Positions 25,104-34,531 of a stretch of DNA of 64,000 nucleotides are shown piece after piece. The DNA lies in the NCBI GenBank assembly GCA_031414695.1, contig JANNWG010000040.1:1-64000 (forward strand), written 5' to 3'. The notes beneath the pieces are model-generated. The model was not told where the DNA came from. It saw only the letters and a program-made list of their open reading frames with translations, and did not search any database. The stretch comes from UKL13-2 sp031414695 (GTDB lineage: Bacteria > Pseudomonadota > Gammaproteobacteria > Burkholderiales > Usitatibacteraceae). The position numbers and the translations under genes were made by a program. Positions within the stretch are counted from its first letter, which is position 1, and each line of letters opens with the position of its first letter.

Positions 25104-25172
25104 AAAACTCGTTTATCTACGGTATTTTTGGGGCAATTACTGCCCAAGATGTCCGCAGATAAACGAGTTTTT
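25104..25172. repeat. Dispersed imperfect palindrome, copy 6 (best-conserved arms)
   Basis: Arms AAAACTCGTTTATCTACGG and CCGCAGATAAACGAGTTTT pair at 18 of 19 positions; an inner stem GGGCA/TGCCC closes the centre. A T-rich run follows, so it could serve as a terminator between convergent katG and the response regulator. Confidence 0.9.
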
Positions 25173-25209
25173 GTTTTGGCTATGGTTACAAGTATGTATT
25201 GCAGCGTGT

Positions 25210-25863
25210 TTACACTCTTTCGCGATCTGCATAATTCGCCGCAAAACGATTCAACTCAATCGCGTTACGTAAGCCTAATTTTTGTTTGAGATTAGCGCGA
25301 TGTGCTTCAATCGTTTTAACGCTGCGTGTGAGCTTGCTGGCGATTTCAGATGACGTCATGCCCATGCCGATCAGGCGAAAAATTTCATATTCTCGGTCGG
25401 TTAACCCTGCTAGCACCGAGACAATGCCTGTTTTATTTTTACCACGCACTTGCTTGAGTAAAAGTGATTGCATACGCTCGCTAAGGTACTCTTCGCCAGC
25501 AAGGATTTTTCGAATAGCGACGACGACTTTTTCAGTCGCTTCCTGCTTGGTCAGGTAGCCTTTCGCACCAGCCCGAAAGGCGCGTTCGCCGTGCACCATT
25601 TCGTCATGCATTGACAATACTAAAACGGGAAGTTTGGGGTAGAGCGCCGTAATGTTTTTGGTTAGATCAATGCCAGACAACCCTGGCAGAGAAATGTCGG
25701 TGACGACTAAGTCAGGTATTGGGCTCGATTTGAGAAGAGCGATAGCACCCTCTGCAGAATCAGCCTGCAATGTAACTTCTAGGTCGGTCGAGTTATTGAT
25801 AAGCTGGGTCAACCCGTGCAGCACAATAGTGTGATCATCAACCACCATTACTTTATGTTTCAT
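25210..25863 (-). CDS. NarL/FixJ-type response regulator
   Basis: Transcription factor of 217 residues. Receiver domain with the acidic pair in MVVDDHT and the phospho-acceptor Asp in LVVTDISLPG; Lys in GAKGYLTKQEA. The C-terminal LuxR helix-turn-helix reads LTDREYEIFRLIGMGMTSSE. The ATG at 25863 is chosen (MKHKVMVVDD); the frame extends 14 codons upstream without homology. It overlaps the histidine kinase stop by 11 bp, so the pair is an operon with kinase first. Confidence 0.95.
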   Translation of the reverse strand: MKHKVMVVDDHTIVLHGLTQLINNSTDLEVTLQADSAEGAIALLKSSPIPDLVVTDISLPGLSGIDLTKNITALYPKLPVLVLSMHDEMVHGERAFRAGAKGYLTKQEATEKVVVAIRKILAGEEYLSERMQSLLLKQVRGKNKTGIVSVLAGLTDREYEIFRLIGMGMTSSEIASKLTRSVKTIEAHRANLKQKLGLRNAIELNRFAANYADRERV

Positions 25864-28114
25864 GATTAGCCTCGAAAATGGAATGAATTGCTGTACTGCG
25901 CACATCAGTTCTAATGGCGGCGTCGCGCATTTGTTGGCGACTTAGTATGGTGGAAAATTTGTCCGTGGTATCACCCGAATCAGAATCAAGGACCAAGCCT
26001 AACTTACTGTTCTCTATCAACACGCGTATCACCATGCCGTGGCGCGCCATTTTGCGTACACTGACATGTGCACCGATGGTTTCTGCGCGATGGCGAATGC
26101 TGTGCAGTCGAGTACTAGTGCGTTTGGCATCACCAGTCATGGTGTGCTTTGGACCATCGTTAGCAATCACTAATTGTAAGTGTGAAGTCAAACGCTTTAA
26201 GGCGATACGAATATGCTTAGCTTCGCTGTGTTTAAGCGCGTTGTTTGTTGACTCTTGCGCAATGCGGTAGAGGCAACGGATGACAACTTCATCTTCAATA
26301 ACGACTGTTTCATCAAGCTTGGCGATACAGGAAACGACACCTAAACTATCAATGTCGCTGGCAAGCTGTGAGAGCGCTGAGACTAGTCCTGACTCGCCCC
26401 ATATGTATGGTGAGAGGCCATGGGAAATCATCCTTGTGTGGCTAATCGCACGATTAACTAAAGCTGAAATACGCGCCGCCTCATCAGCAGTGTTGTGCTG
26501 GCTATCACTTAATTTTCGCTCGAGTGTTTTGGTCAGTAGCGCAATACCCGTCAAGTCTTGCCCCAGTTCATCGTGAAGCTCTAATCCAACCTGTGCTAAA
26601 CCCATTTCAATATCAAACATCACACGACGCTCTAATGCCTGACGACGTTCAACTTCACGCATGAGCCGTTGGTTCGCTATCGATAGTTGTTCGGTTCGTC
26701 GCGCAAGTGATTGCTCCGCTGTCTTACGCGAAGTAATATCGCGTGAGATTGCTTGAAAGTGTCGAAGGCTGCCATCGGTACGCTTGACAGCAACAAAATT
26801 TGTTTCAAGCCAGCGGTAAAGTCCGCCCTGAACGCGAATACGGTATTCAACCTTTGTAGAGTCGGCTCGACCGCTATACATAATTTCTAATGCGGCATTG
26901 GTATGGTGCAGATCATCAGCATGAATATAGGAGAACGGTGTGTTGCCGATGGAACGTTCAGTGTCGTGACCAATTAAGCGCGATAGCGAGGGCGAGGCGT
27001 AGATAAGTTTAGAGTCATAGGAGTGCAACGTGACAATATCGTGCATGTTCTCTGAAATCACGCGGTAGCGCTCCTCGCTTTCGGCTAATTTTGTGGAGGC
27101 CAAATGTGCCTCCGTGACATCACGTGCCACGCCAAGATAGCCAGTATGTTTACCATATGCATTCACAATTGGCTGCGCCGAAAATTGTATCCATTTAATG
27201 TTGCCGCTATCGAGCACTAATCGTCTTACGCCCTCATAGGTGAAGTTAGGCTGGTGAGAGTCAATAAAACGTTGGCGCGCTTGATTTGCATCATCAGTAT
27301 TCGGCAAAAATCGTTTAATCCATTCATCAGTCGTGCGCGGCACGGTTGCCTCGGTGACTTCTAATAATGCAATGTATTCAGGTGATGGGTGAATCACACC
27401 GGTTTCTAAATCAGTGCGCCAGCTAGCGAAGCGGGCGATGCTTTGTACGGCGAGCAAATTTGCTTCTCGTGCGCGTAGCGACGCTTCACTAATACGCAAT
27501 GCGTGCTCGGCAGATTGCCGACGCTTCAGTGATTGCGTCAAAATTAATGTTGCCAACATAATGACTAAGGAAAAAACTATCCAAACGCCTGCGGCGTAAT
27601 TTCGCACCGGATAATAAGCCGCAAGTGATTTTTTTTGCGTTTGCGCAACGTTGACTAATACATCTACTTTGTCAGCCGTGACGGTGCGTATGGTTGCATA
27701 AAGAAAATCATCAAGAAGTTGTACGAGCGTAGGGTCGTCTATTGTCTTTGGGGCGCTCATCCATCTTTGCCAAGCAGATGCGGGAACATCTTCAGGTCGC
27801 ATTCTGCTGATGCCAGCTGGTGTTGTGACAGTGACTAAAAACAATCTACCCCCCACGGTAGCCGACATTGCCTCTGCTTGTGTCGCATTGACAGTGCCCA
27901 CAGCGCGCTTAATTTGTTGAACGATTTGAATAATTCGCTCTTCAGCTTGCGCACGCGATTGTTTGTAATGCTGCATGACCAACACTACCCCAACTACGGT
28001 CACTAGTAGCCAGACCGCAATTCCAAAAATAATCGCAACACGTACCGGCGACAATGTAGCTGATGACGGCTCATCTTGTGCGCTAAGTGAAGTTTGGGTT
28101 GCCGTAAATTGCAT
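25853..28114 (-). CDS. Membrane PAS sensor histidine kinase (HisKA_3 type)
   Basis: Sensor kinase of 753 residues. Transmembrane helices at about 26-48 and 175-196 enclose a periplasmic domain. Two PAS/PAC modules follow (about 220-340 and 345-470; IKWIQFSAQPI and YRWLETNFVAV are their PAC parts). The NarX/UhpB-type dimerisation helix has the phospho-histidine in LELHDELGQDLTG near 520, then a HATPase with N box AQESTNNALKHSEAK. The glycine-rich G2 box is degenerate (STRLHSIRHRAETIGA instead of GxGLxxMxERA). A TACAAT hexamer (28122-28127) lies 7 nt before the ATG and no Shine-Dalgarno is visible. Partner is the adjacent response regulator; signal unknown. Confidence 0.93.
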   Translation of the reverse strand: MQFTATQTSLSAQDEPSSATLSPVRVAIIFGIAVWLLVTVVGVVLVMQHYKQSRAQAEERIIQIVQQIKRAVGTVNATQAEAMSATVGGRLFLVTVTTPAGISRMRPEDVPASAWQRWMSAPKTIDDPTLVQLLDDFLYATIRTVTADKVDVLVNVAQTQKKSLAAYYPVRNYAAGVWIVFSLVIMLATLILTQSLKRRQSAEHALRISEASLRAREANLLAVQSIARFASWRTDLETGVIHPSPEYIALLEVTEATVPRTTDEWIKRFLPNTDDANQARQRFIDSHQPNFTYEGVRRLVLDSGNIKWIQFSAQPIVNAYGKHTGYLGVARDVTEAHLASTKLAESEERYRVISENMHDIVTLHSYDSKLIYASPSLSRLIGHDTERSIGNTPFSYIHADDLHHTNAALEIMYSGRADSTKVEYRIRVQGGLYRWLETNFVAVKRTDGSLRHFQAISRDITSRKTAEQSLARRTEQLSIANQRLMREVERRQALERRVMFDIEMGLAQVGLELHDELGQDLTGIALLTKTLERKLSDSQHNTADEAARISALVNRAISHTRMISHGLSPYIWGESGLVSALSQLASDIDSLGVVSCIAKLDETVVIEDEVVIRCLYRIAQESTNNALKHSEAKHIRIALKRLTSHLQLVIANDGPKHTMTGDAKRTSTRLHSIRHRAETIGAHVSVRKMARHGMVIRVLIENSKLGLVLDSDSGDTTDKFSTILSRQQMRDAAIRTDVRSTAIHSIFEANHET

Positions 28115-28163
28115 GGTCTAGATTGTAAATTAATTATCCAACTACTAGACTTACCCTCTAGTG

Positions 28164-28387
28164 GTGTTGACTAAATAGAAGGAAATTCTACTCTGAATTG
28201 CGCGGTACAAGTGCGAATCTGCAAGGGCTTCACCTAGTCGATACACTTACATAGATATGCGAGGGATGCTGATATGTATTAGCGATAAATACGCGCATAG
28301 TCTCTGTATTCGTTAGCTGTATTTATCCAAATGTTTCCCCTTTTGCCTGCCTTCGTGCATTTAATTTGCGCGAGCAGGCATTTTTTT
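28164..28387 (+). ncRNA. Candidate intergenic small RNA
   Basis: A TTGACT hexamer near 28164 with TACTCT 16 bp later could be a promoter. About 160-180 bp downstream on the same strand is a hairpin followed by seven T residues. Both flanking genes are on the minus strand, so the terminator needs a plus-strand transcript to serve. Expression is inferred only. Confidence 0.3.
28344..28387 (+). terminator. Rho-independent terminator-like hairpin (plus strand)
   Basis: TGCCTGC (28344-28350) pairs with GCAGGCA (28374-28380); inner TCGTGC/GCGCGA pairing extends the stem; TTTTTTT follows. On the minus strand there is no T-run after the hairpin, so it does not fit the glycerate kinase gene. Confidence 0.65.
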
Positions 28388-28419
28388 GGATTGACGTCTT
28401 CAAACAAAAGTACCGCGCA

Positions 28420-29715
28420 CTACAATACTAATATTGCCCGATAGTCATTCACATTAGTGCGGGTGGGGCCGGTGACAACGACATCGTCAAGTGCCGCAAA
28501 AAAATCATAGGCACCGTTTGCGCTCAAAATTGCCTTTGCATCAAGCCCAATTGTTTTAGCGCGCGCGATGGTGTTATCCAGCATGATGCCACCTGCATTA
28601 TTCTCTGACCCGTCAATACCATCGGTGTCACAAGCGAGTGCATGCACATTGCTCAAGCCGTCTAAATCGATGGCGAGTGAGAGCAGAAACTCAGTACAGC
28701 GGCCACCGCGGCCTTTATTGTCTTTGCCAATAGTCACTGTGCATTCGCCGCCCGAAATGAGCGCGAGTGGCGGGGCGATGGGATGATGGTGCTGGCGTAT
28801 TTGTCTAACGAGCGCGGCATAAACTTTTGCCACCTCACGCGCCTCACCAGTCACACTGTCGCCTAGTATCACCGGCGTGATACCGTGCTGCTGAAAATAC
28901 GCCGCTGCCATCGACAAACTCTTGTGCGCGGTCGCCACCACGCGATTATCAACGCGGTTAAAAATTGTGTCGCCTGGCTTGAGTGTTTCGGCAATCGCAC
29001 CGCGTGCGCCGTTCGATAAATGTCGTGCCACAGAGATAGGCGGCGTGATGCGATAGCGATTCAAAATCGCTAAAGCGTCTTCATAGGTAGATGGGTCAGC
29101 CGCAGTAGGGCCGGAGGCAATATCGGCTGGATTATCGCCAGTCACATCAGAAATGATGAGCGAGACCACGCGCGCTTCAGTTGCCGCTGCTAGTCGGCCA
29201 CCTTGAATGGCGGACAGATGTTTTCGCACCACATTCATGTCTTCAATGGGCGCACCTGAGCGTAGTAAATTGAAGGTGATCATTTGCAGATCATCCATCG
29301 TAATTTCACCCGCAGGTAGTGAGAGCAAGCTTGAGCCGCCACCGGAAATAAGTGCCAGCACTAAATCATCTGGGCCAGCCGTTTTCACCAACGCCAAAAT
29401 ATCGCGCGCCGCATTAACACCACGATCGTCCGGTATTGGATGACCCGCCTCAACAACGCGAATACGCTTTAATGATTCTTGACCGCGGTAGCCATGCTCG
29501 TAACGTGTGATGACGATACCTTCGAGTGGTGCGTCACTAGGCCAGTGCGTTTCCACTGCTTTCGCCATCGCCGCTGCGGCCTTGCCCGCGCCGACGATGA
29601 TGGTCTTGCCATTCACGGGTGGCGTCGGTAAATGTGGTGGAATAATGTTAAGCGGATCAGCAGCGGTGAGCGCTGCACGAAAGCTATCAAGGAGGAGTTC
29701 GCGCGGATTTATCAT
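28420..29715 (-). CDS. Glycerate 2-kinase (MOFRL family)
   Basis: Enzyme of 431 residues that phosphorylates glycerate, often annotated hydroxypyruvate reductase TtuD or GckA. DUF4147 domain with GAGKAAAAMA near 44-53 and LISGGGSSLLSLPAGE near 125; C-terminal MOFRL domain with LISGGECTVTI and ACDTDGIDGSENNAGG. The ATG at 29715 (MINPRELLLDSFRAAL) has AAGGA upstream; the frame extends eight codons further. In glyoxylate/serine-cycle organisms it returns glycerate to glycolysis as 2-phosphoglycerate. Monocistronic, followed by the orphan hairpin. Confidence 0.9.
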   Translation of the reverse strand: MINPRELLLDSFRAALTAADPLNIIPPHLPTPPVNGKTIIVGAGKAAAAMAKAVETHWPSDAPLEGIVITRYEHGYRGQESLKRIRVVEAGHPIPDDRGVNAARDILALVKTAGPDDLVLALISGGGSSLLSLPAGEITMDDLQMITFNLLRSGAPIEDMNVVRKHLSAIQGGRLAAATEARVVSLIISDVTGDNPADIASGPTAADPSTYEDALAILNRYRITPPISVARHLSNGARGAIAETLKPGDTIFNRVDNRVVATAHKSLSMAAAYFQQHGITPVILGDSVTGEAREVAKVYAALVRQIRQHHHPIAPPLALISGGECTVTIGKDNKGRGGRCTEFLLSLAIDLDGLSNVHALACDTDGIDGSENNAGGIMLDNTIARAKTIGLDAKAILSANGAYDFFAALDDVVVTGPTRTNVNDYRAILVL

Positions 29716-29733
29716 GGTTATCCTTAAAATGCG

Positions 29734-29799
29734 AAACACTAATATCCACGTGCACTTTGAAGCATAAATGCTCGAAAGTAGTCGTCGATATTAGGCTTT
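29734..29799. repeat. Dispersed imperfect palindrome, copy 7
   Basis: Left arm AAACACTAATATCCACG, right arm CGTCGATATTAGGCTTT, centre ACTTTGAAGCATAAATGCTC. The right arm contains the uvrA stop codon (29791-29793), so the last codons of uvrA are element sequence. Confidence 0.9.
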
Positions 29800-32652
29800 C
29801 TTGTTTGTAGACTTGCTAATTTTCGGTGTTGCCGTCATGCCCATCATCGGTGCTAAATATTTTGCAGTGTAGCTTGTTGGATGTAACGCAATCTGCGCAG
29901 GCGTGCCTTCACACAATATGGTGCCGCCACCGTCACCGCCTTCAGGGCCTAAATCGATGACCCAATCAGCGGTGCGAATGACGTCAAGGTTATGCTCAAT
30001 GACGACTACCGTATTGCCTTGGTCGCGCAGCCGATGTAATACTTTTAGTAGCATATCAATATCGCTGAAATGTAGTCCCGTTGTAGGCTCATCCAAAATA
30101 AACAGCGTCTTGCCAGTATCGCGTTTTGAAAGCTCCAAGGATAATTTAACGCGTTGCGCTTCGCCGCCAGAAAGTGTCGTGGCACTTTGGCCGAGACGAA
30201 TGTAGCCTAAGCCGACATCGAGCAGCGTTTGTAATTTGCGTGCGACCACCGGCACCGGTTTGAAAAACGTAAACGCATTTTCCACTGTCATGTCGAGCAC
30301 TTCGGTGATGTTTTTGCCTTTGTAATGCACCTCAAGTGTTTCGCGGTTATAGCGTTTGCTGTGACAAATATCGCAGGGCACATACACGTCCGGCAAAAAA
30401 TGCATTTCGACTTTGATGACGCCGTCACCTTGGCACGCTTCGCAACGACCGCCTTTGACGTTAAACGAAAAACGTCCAGGCCCATAGCCGCGTGCACGGG
30501 CTTCGGGTACGGACGAAAACAAATCACGTATCGGCGTAAATAGCCCCGTGTAGGTCGCCGGATTAGAGCGTGGTGTACGGCCAATCGGGCCTTGATCTAC
30601 CGAAATGACTTTATCGAAATGATCTAAGCCCTGTATGGAATCAAACGGCGATGGATCATTGGTGGATGCATACAAATGATGTGCGACAGTTTTGTATAAA
30701 GTGTCGTTAATCAGCGTGGATTTACCAGAGCCAGATACGCCGGTGATGCAAATCATGCCGCCCACAGGCAACGTGAGCGTGACGTTTTTTAAGTTGTGAC
30801 CACGCGCACCTTTGATGACGAGTTTTTTCTTTTCATCATATTTAAAATGTGATTTTGGCGCGTTGATTTTCTTCTTGCCAGAGAGATATTGCCCTGTTAC
30901 AGAAGCGGCAGATTTTTTAATTTGCGCGGGTGTGCCCTCAGCAACCACTGTGCCGCCGTGTACACCTGCCCCGGGACCCATATCAACCACATAGTCGGCG
31001 GTGTTAATGGCATCCTCATCATGCTCGACTACGATGACGGAGTTCCCTAGATCGCGTAGTCGTTTGAGTGTTTCGAGTAGGCGTTCGTTGTCACGTTGAT
31101 GTAGGCCGATGGATGGCTCATCCAACACATACATCACGCCAGTTAAGCCAGAGCCGATTTGAGATGCCAAACGTATACGCTGCGCCTCACCGCCAGAAAG
31201 TGTGTCAGCGGAGCGCACCAGCGACAAATAATCTAGCCCGACATTATTTAGAAATTGCAGTCGTGCGGAAATTTCAATAATGATGCGCTCGGCAATCGCC
31301 ATTTTTTGTTTGCTCAATTTCACATTGGCGAACCAGCGTGACGCTTCCTTTAAGGCCATCGCTGAAATTTCATGCAGCGATTTATCACCAACCTTTACGT
31401 TGCGTGATTCACGTCTGAGGCGCGTGCCGTTGCATTCTGGGCACTGCTTCGTTGAAATATATTTAGCCAGCTCCTCTCGCACCGCCATTGAGTCTGTCTC
31501 TCGATAACGCCGCTCAAAATTTGGCACGATACCTTCAAATATTTCTTCACGCTTCACCGGCTTGCCGCGCTCGCCCGGATATTCAAACGGTACTTTAGTC
31601 TTGCCCGAGCCAAATAAAATAATCTGCTGTGTTTCGGCGGGCAGCTTATCAAACGCCATATCAATATCAAATTGATAGTGTGCCGCCAAGCCAATCAGAA
31701 TCTGAAAATAAAATTGATTGCGACGATCCCAGCCTTTGATTGCGCCGCCCGCAAGTGACAAACCGGGATAGGTCACAATCCGCTTAGGGTCAAAAAACGT
31801 AATTTCGCCCAAGCCATCACAACGAGGGCATGCGCCCATCGGATTGTTAAACGAAAATAAACGCGGCTCCATTTCGGACAGCGAGTAATCACAAACAGGG
31901 CATGCAAATTTGGAGGAAAACAAGGTCTCTTTTGCCGAATCCATATTTAGCGCAATTGCTTTCGCCCCGCCGATACGCAGGCAAGTCTCAAATGATTCCG
32001 CGATGCGCTGCTTTAATTCAGGCGACGTTTTTAAGCGGTCAACAACGACTTCGATGGTGTGTTTTTTTTGTTTATCGAGTTTCGGGAATTGATCAATCTC
32101 TACTACCTTGCCGTCCACCCGCAAGCGTACAAAGCCTTGGCTACGAAATTCGTCCACTAAATCAAGATGCTCACCTTTACGATCCACCACCGCCGGTGCT
32201 AACAGCATTAGCTTCGTGTCGTTGGGCATTGCCAATACGGTATCAACCATTTGTGAAACCGTCTGTGCTTCAAGCGGCAATTGGTGATCGGGACAATACG
32301 GTGTGCCGGCGCGTGCAAATAGCAAACGCAAATAATCATGAATCTCCGTAACCGTGCCGACGGTGGAGCGTGGATTATGCGAAGTCGCTTTTTGCTCAAT
32401 GGAGATGGCTGGTGACAAGCCTTCAATCAAATCGACATCGGGTTTTTCCATTAACTGCAAAAATTGCCGCGCGTAGGCCGAGAGTGATTCGACATAGCGA
32501 CGCTGCCCTTCCGCATAAAGCGTGTCAAAGGCAAGTGAAGATTTACCAGAACCGGATAAGCCAGTGATAACGACCAACGAGTGACGCGGCAAATCGAGAT
32601 TAATGTTTTTGAGATTGTGGGTGCGAGCACCGCGAATTTTGATGAAGTCCAT
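29791..32652 (-). CDS. uvrA: Excinuclease ABC subunit A
   Basis: Damage-recognition ATPase of nucleotide excision repair, 953 residues. Two ABC modules: Walker A GLSGSGKSS near 31-39 and GVSGSGKST near 640, signatures LSGGEAQRI and LSGGEAQRV. Two structural zinc fingers, CPVC...CPRC and CEAC...CDIC. It ends after a Lys/Thr-rich tail whose stop lies in the dispersed palindrome. Divergent from ssb. No convincing LexA box is visible in the 223-bp divergent region. Confidence 0.98.
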   Translation of the reverse strand: MDFIKIRGARTHNLKNINLDLPRHSLVVITGLSGSGKSSLAFDTLYAEGQRRYVESLSAYARQFLQLMEKPDVDLIEGLSPAISIEQKATSHNPRSTVGTVTEIHDYLRLLFARAGTPYCPDHQLPLEAQTVSQMVDTVLAMPNDTKLMLLAPAVVDRKGEHLDLVDEFRSQGFVRLRVDGKVVEIDQFPKLDKQKKHTIEVVVDRLKTSPELKQRIAESFETCLRIGGAKAIALNMDSAKETLFSSKFACPVCDYSLSEMEPRLFSFNNPMGACPRCDGLGEITFFDPKRIVTYPGLSLAGGAIKGWDRRNQFYFQILIGLAAHYQFDIDMAFDKLPAETQQIILFGSGKTKVPFEYPGERGKPVKREEIFEGIVPNFERRYRETDSMAVREELAKYISTKQCPECNGTRLRRESRNVKVGDKSLHEISAMALKEASRWFANVKLSKQKMAIAERIIIEISARLQFLNNVGLDYLSLVRSADTLSGGEAQRIRLASQIGSGLTGVMYVLDEPSIGLHQRDNERLLETLKRLRDLGNSVIVVEHDEDAINTADYVVDMGPGAGVHGGTVVAEGTPAQIKKSAASVTGQYLSGKKKINAPKSHFKYDEKKKLVIKGARGHNLKNVTLTLPVGGMICITGVSGSGKSTLINDTLYKTVAHHLYASTNDPSPFDSIQGLDHFDKVISVDQGPIGRTPRSNPATYTGLFTPIRDLFSSVPEARARGYGPGRFSFNVKGGRCEACQGDGVIKVEMHFLPDVYVPCDICHSKRYNRETLEVHYKGKNITEVLDMTVENAFTFFKPVPVVARKLQTLLDVGLGYIRLGQSATTLSGGEAQRVKLSLELSKRDTGKTLFILDEPTTGLHFSDIDMLLKVLHRLRDQGNTVVVIEHNLDVIRTADWVIDLGPEGGDGGGTILCEGTPAQIALHPTSYTAKYLAPMMGMTATPKISKSTNKKA

Positions 32653-32875
32653 GCGCTATCTAATTGAAAATACGTGGGTTCGGCCTCGGGATAGAGACGA
32701 CACCTGATGCGCTTCGCATGGCGACAAATAATGTGGATTGCAACCAGCGAAGGCAACCTGTGATAATACCCTGTTCCGGTTTCAAACCAAACCTCAATTT
32801 GCCGATGTTGCTAGTCAATTGCTCGGTAAAATAGGGCGCTAATCATTTCTAAAAATAATCGCAGGAGTTACAACA

Positions 32876-33352
32876 ATGTCATCTGTTAATAAAGTCATAC
32901 TTATCGGCCGCCTAGGCAAAGACCCCGTCACACGCTACATGCCGAATGGCGATGCGGTTGCAAATTTCTCAGTTGCCACGTCTGAGACATGGAAAGACAA
33001 ATCATCCGGTGAAAAACAAGAAAAAACCGAATGGCACAACATCACCACCTATCGTAAGCTGGCTGAAATTTGCGGTGAGTACCTAAAAAAAGGCTCGCAA
33101 GTTTATTTAGAAGGCAAGCTGCAAACCCGCAAATGGACCGATAAAGAAGGCGTAGAAAAATACACCACCGAAGTCATTGCTGATCAAATGACGATGCTTG
33201 GCTCCCGCCAAGGCATGGGCGGGGGTGATGCTGACGCTGGCGGTGGCAGCGATTATCAACGCGCTGCACCTAGCAGCGGCGCTTCAAAGCCAGCGGCCAA
33301 CAAAGGCGGTGCGGCAAAGTTTGATGATATGGATGACGATATTCCGTTTTAG
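32876..33352 (+). CDS. ssb: Single-stranded DNA-binding protein
   Basis: SSB of 158 residues: OB-fold (about 1-110, MSSVNKVILIGRLGKDP), a Gly/Ala-rich linker and the acidic tail DDMDDDIPF that docks partner proteins. Shine-Dalgarno AGGAG 8 nt before the ATG. Divergent from uvrA, a common arrangement. Confidence 0.98.
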   Translation: MSSVNKVILIGRLGKDPVTRYMPNGDAVANFSVATSETWKDKSSGEKQEKTEWHNITTYRKLAEICGEYLKKGSQVYLEGKLQTRKWTDKEGVEKYTTEVIADQMTMLGSRQGMGGGDADAGGGSDYQRAAPSSGASKPAANKGGAAKFDDMDDDIPF

Positions 33353-33364
33353 TTTTTTGACGTT

Positions 33365-33397
33365 GCAAGACGGGCAGATGAATCCTGCCCAACTTGC
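33365..33397. terminator. Hairpin between convergent ssb and acyltransferase genes
   Basis: GCAAG and CTTGC enclose GGGCAG...CTGCCC with a 7-nt loop. No T-run follows on either strand, so rho-independent termination is uncertain. Confidence 0.4.
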
Positions 33398-33400
33398 GGA

Positions 33401-34531
33401 TTAAGTCTTACGCCGTTGTCCATTCAGTAATGTGCCGATTATGGTATTTCGTACCAGCAAGTGATAGCTCGCAAATGCAATCAGTAGCGTGCTTGTTACT
33501 GAAATGGCGAACTTCACTTGCCAATGCGCCTCAATATCTAATAATCGATATTGGATAGCAAACAAAATGGGCAAATGCACGATATACACCCAGTACGATG
33601 TGTCCGCTATGTAACGTAAAAAACGATTTCTGACATTAAGCCATTTTTTGCCGTAATAAAGGCTGCATAACGTCAGCCAAAACCCTGCGTAGGCTTCGCA
33701 TAGCACGACAAGCATATGCCACTGCGCATTTTTCATCTCTAACAGCATGAGAAAAATCACATAGGTGATTACAGCGAAGAGAAGCGTTAGTGGCGCATAG
33801 GGTTTTAACTTGTCAATAATTTCTTGATGCTGAAATAGCTGAAAACCAAACGTAAAATACAACCCAAAAAAGACCAACGCCCACCATTGCGGGAAAAAAC
33901 TTTCCGGCGCTCGAAATGGGGCGACCACACTTGCCAATGGCAGCACCAGAACCAGTGGGGCTAACGTCAACAGTATGCCAATCCGCAATTGCCGAAATAT
34001 CAACGTCAGCCATGTCATTTCGAGCGTAATAGCTACCCAAACTAATACGCAAAAACACAAGAGGTAAGGCAAAAACCAAAGATGCATTAAGGTTGGTGGC
34101 ACGGCAGGAGGGTTCGGCAATGCCATCCATTGTTTAATCATGCTGAGTAATGGAGAAAGATTTTCACATTGGATAACGGCATGGGTGATAAGCCAGCCCA
34201 TCGTGATGTACGCGATAGGCCAGAAGATGATGAAAGGCAACAGCACTCGTGCGAAACGATTACGTAACATACCGCCCATGCCGCGTTTAGCGACTAACAG
34301 TGCTGTAAAAAACCCCGCAACGACAAAAAATAATGGCATGCGAAATAGATGTGAAAACCAAGCGATTACGTCTACCCAAGCAGAGTGCTCTGCATCGGCA
34401 GTAGGCCAAAACGGATGCAGTGCCAAGCTATATGCCAAGGCCGCATGAAACAGCACGCCTGCGAGCATTGCCAGCGCACGTAAATTATCCATATAGTGAA
34501 GCCGCGCCCCGTTCGCGACCGATGACGTCAT
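33401..34531 (-). CDS. Acyltransferase 3 family membrane protein (OpgC-like)
   Basis: Integral membrane acyltransferase of 376 residues with about ten hydrophobic helices. The family start HYMDNLRALAMLAGVLFHAA carries the conserved R and the H near helix 1; FRMPLFFVVAGFFTALL is the second conserved segment. Such enzymes move acyl groups onto sugars or glucans (OpgC succinylates periplasmic glucans). The start overlaps the ABC permease stop by 4 nt, so it ends a GntR-ABC-permease-acyltransferase operon. Substrate unknown. Confidence 0.85.
   Translation of the reverse strand: MTSSVANGARLHYMDNLRALAMLAGVLFHAALAYSLALHPFWPTADAEHSAWVDVIAWFSHLFRMPLFFVVAGFFTALLVAKRGMGGMLRNRFARVLLPFIIFWPIAYITMGWLITHAVIQCENLSPLLSMIKQWMALPNPPAVPPTLMHLWFLPYLLCFCVLVWVAITLEMTWLTLIFRQLRIGILLTLAPLVLVLPLASVVAPFRAPESFFPQWWALVFFGLYFTFGFQLFQHQEIIDKLKPYAPLTLLFAVITYVIFLMLLEMKNAQWHMLVVLCEAYAGFWLTLCSLYYGKKWLNVRNRFLRYIADTSYWVYIVHLPILFAIQYRLLDIEAHWQVKFAISVTSTLLIAFASYHLLVRNTIIGTLLNGQRRKT

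Larger units (their letters stand above)
28115..28419. other. Intergenic region between kinase and glycerate kinase genes
   Basis: 305 bp with no coding frame. It holds the kinase -10-like hexamer at 28122-28127 and a strong plus-strand terminator-like hairpin at 28344-28387 for which there is no plus-strand gene; see the candidate RNA. Confidence 0.7.

Noticed and set aside
32740..32800. CTGTGATAATACCCTG between uvrA and ssb as a LexA box
   Set aside because: The right half is CCTG, not ACAG; the match to CTGT-N8-ACAG is too weak.
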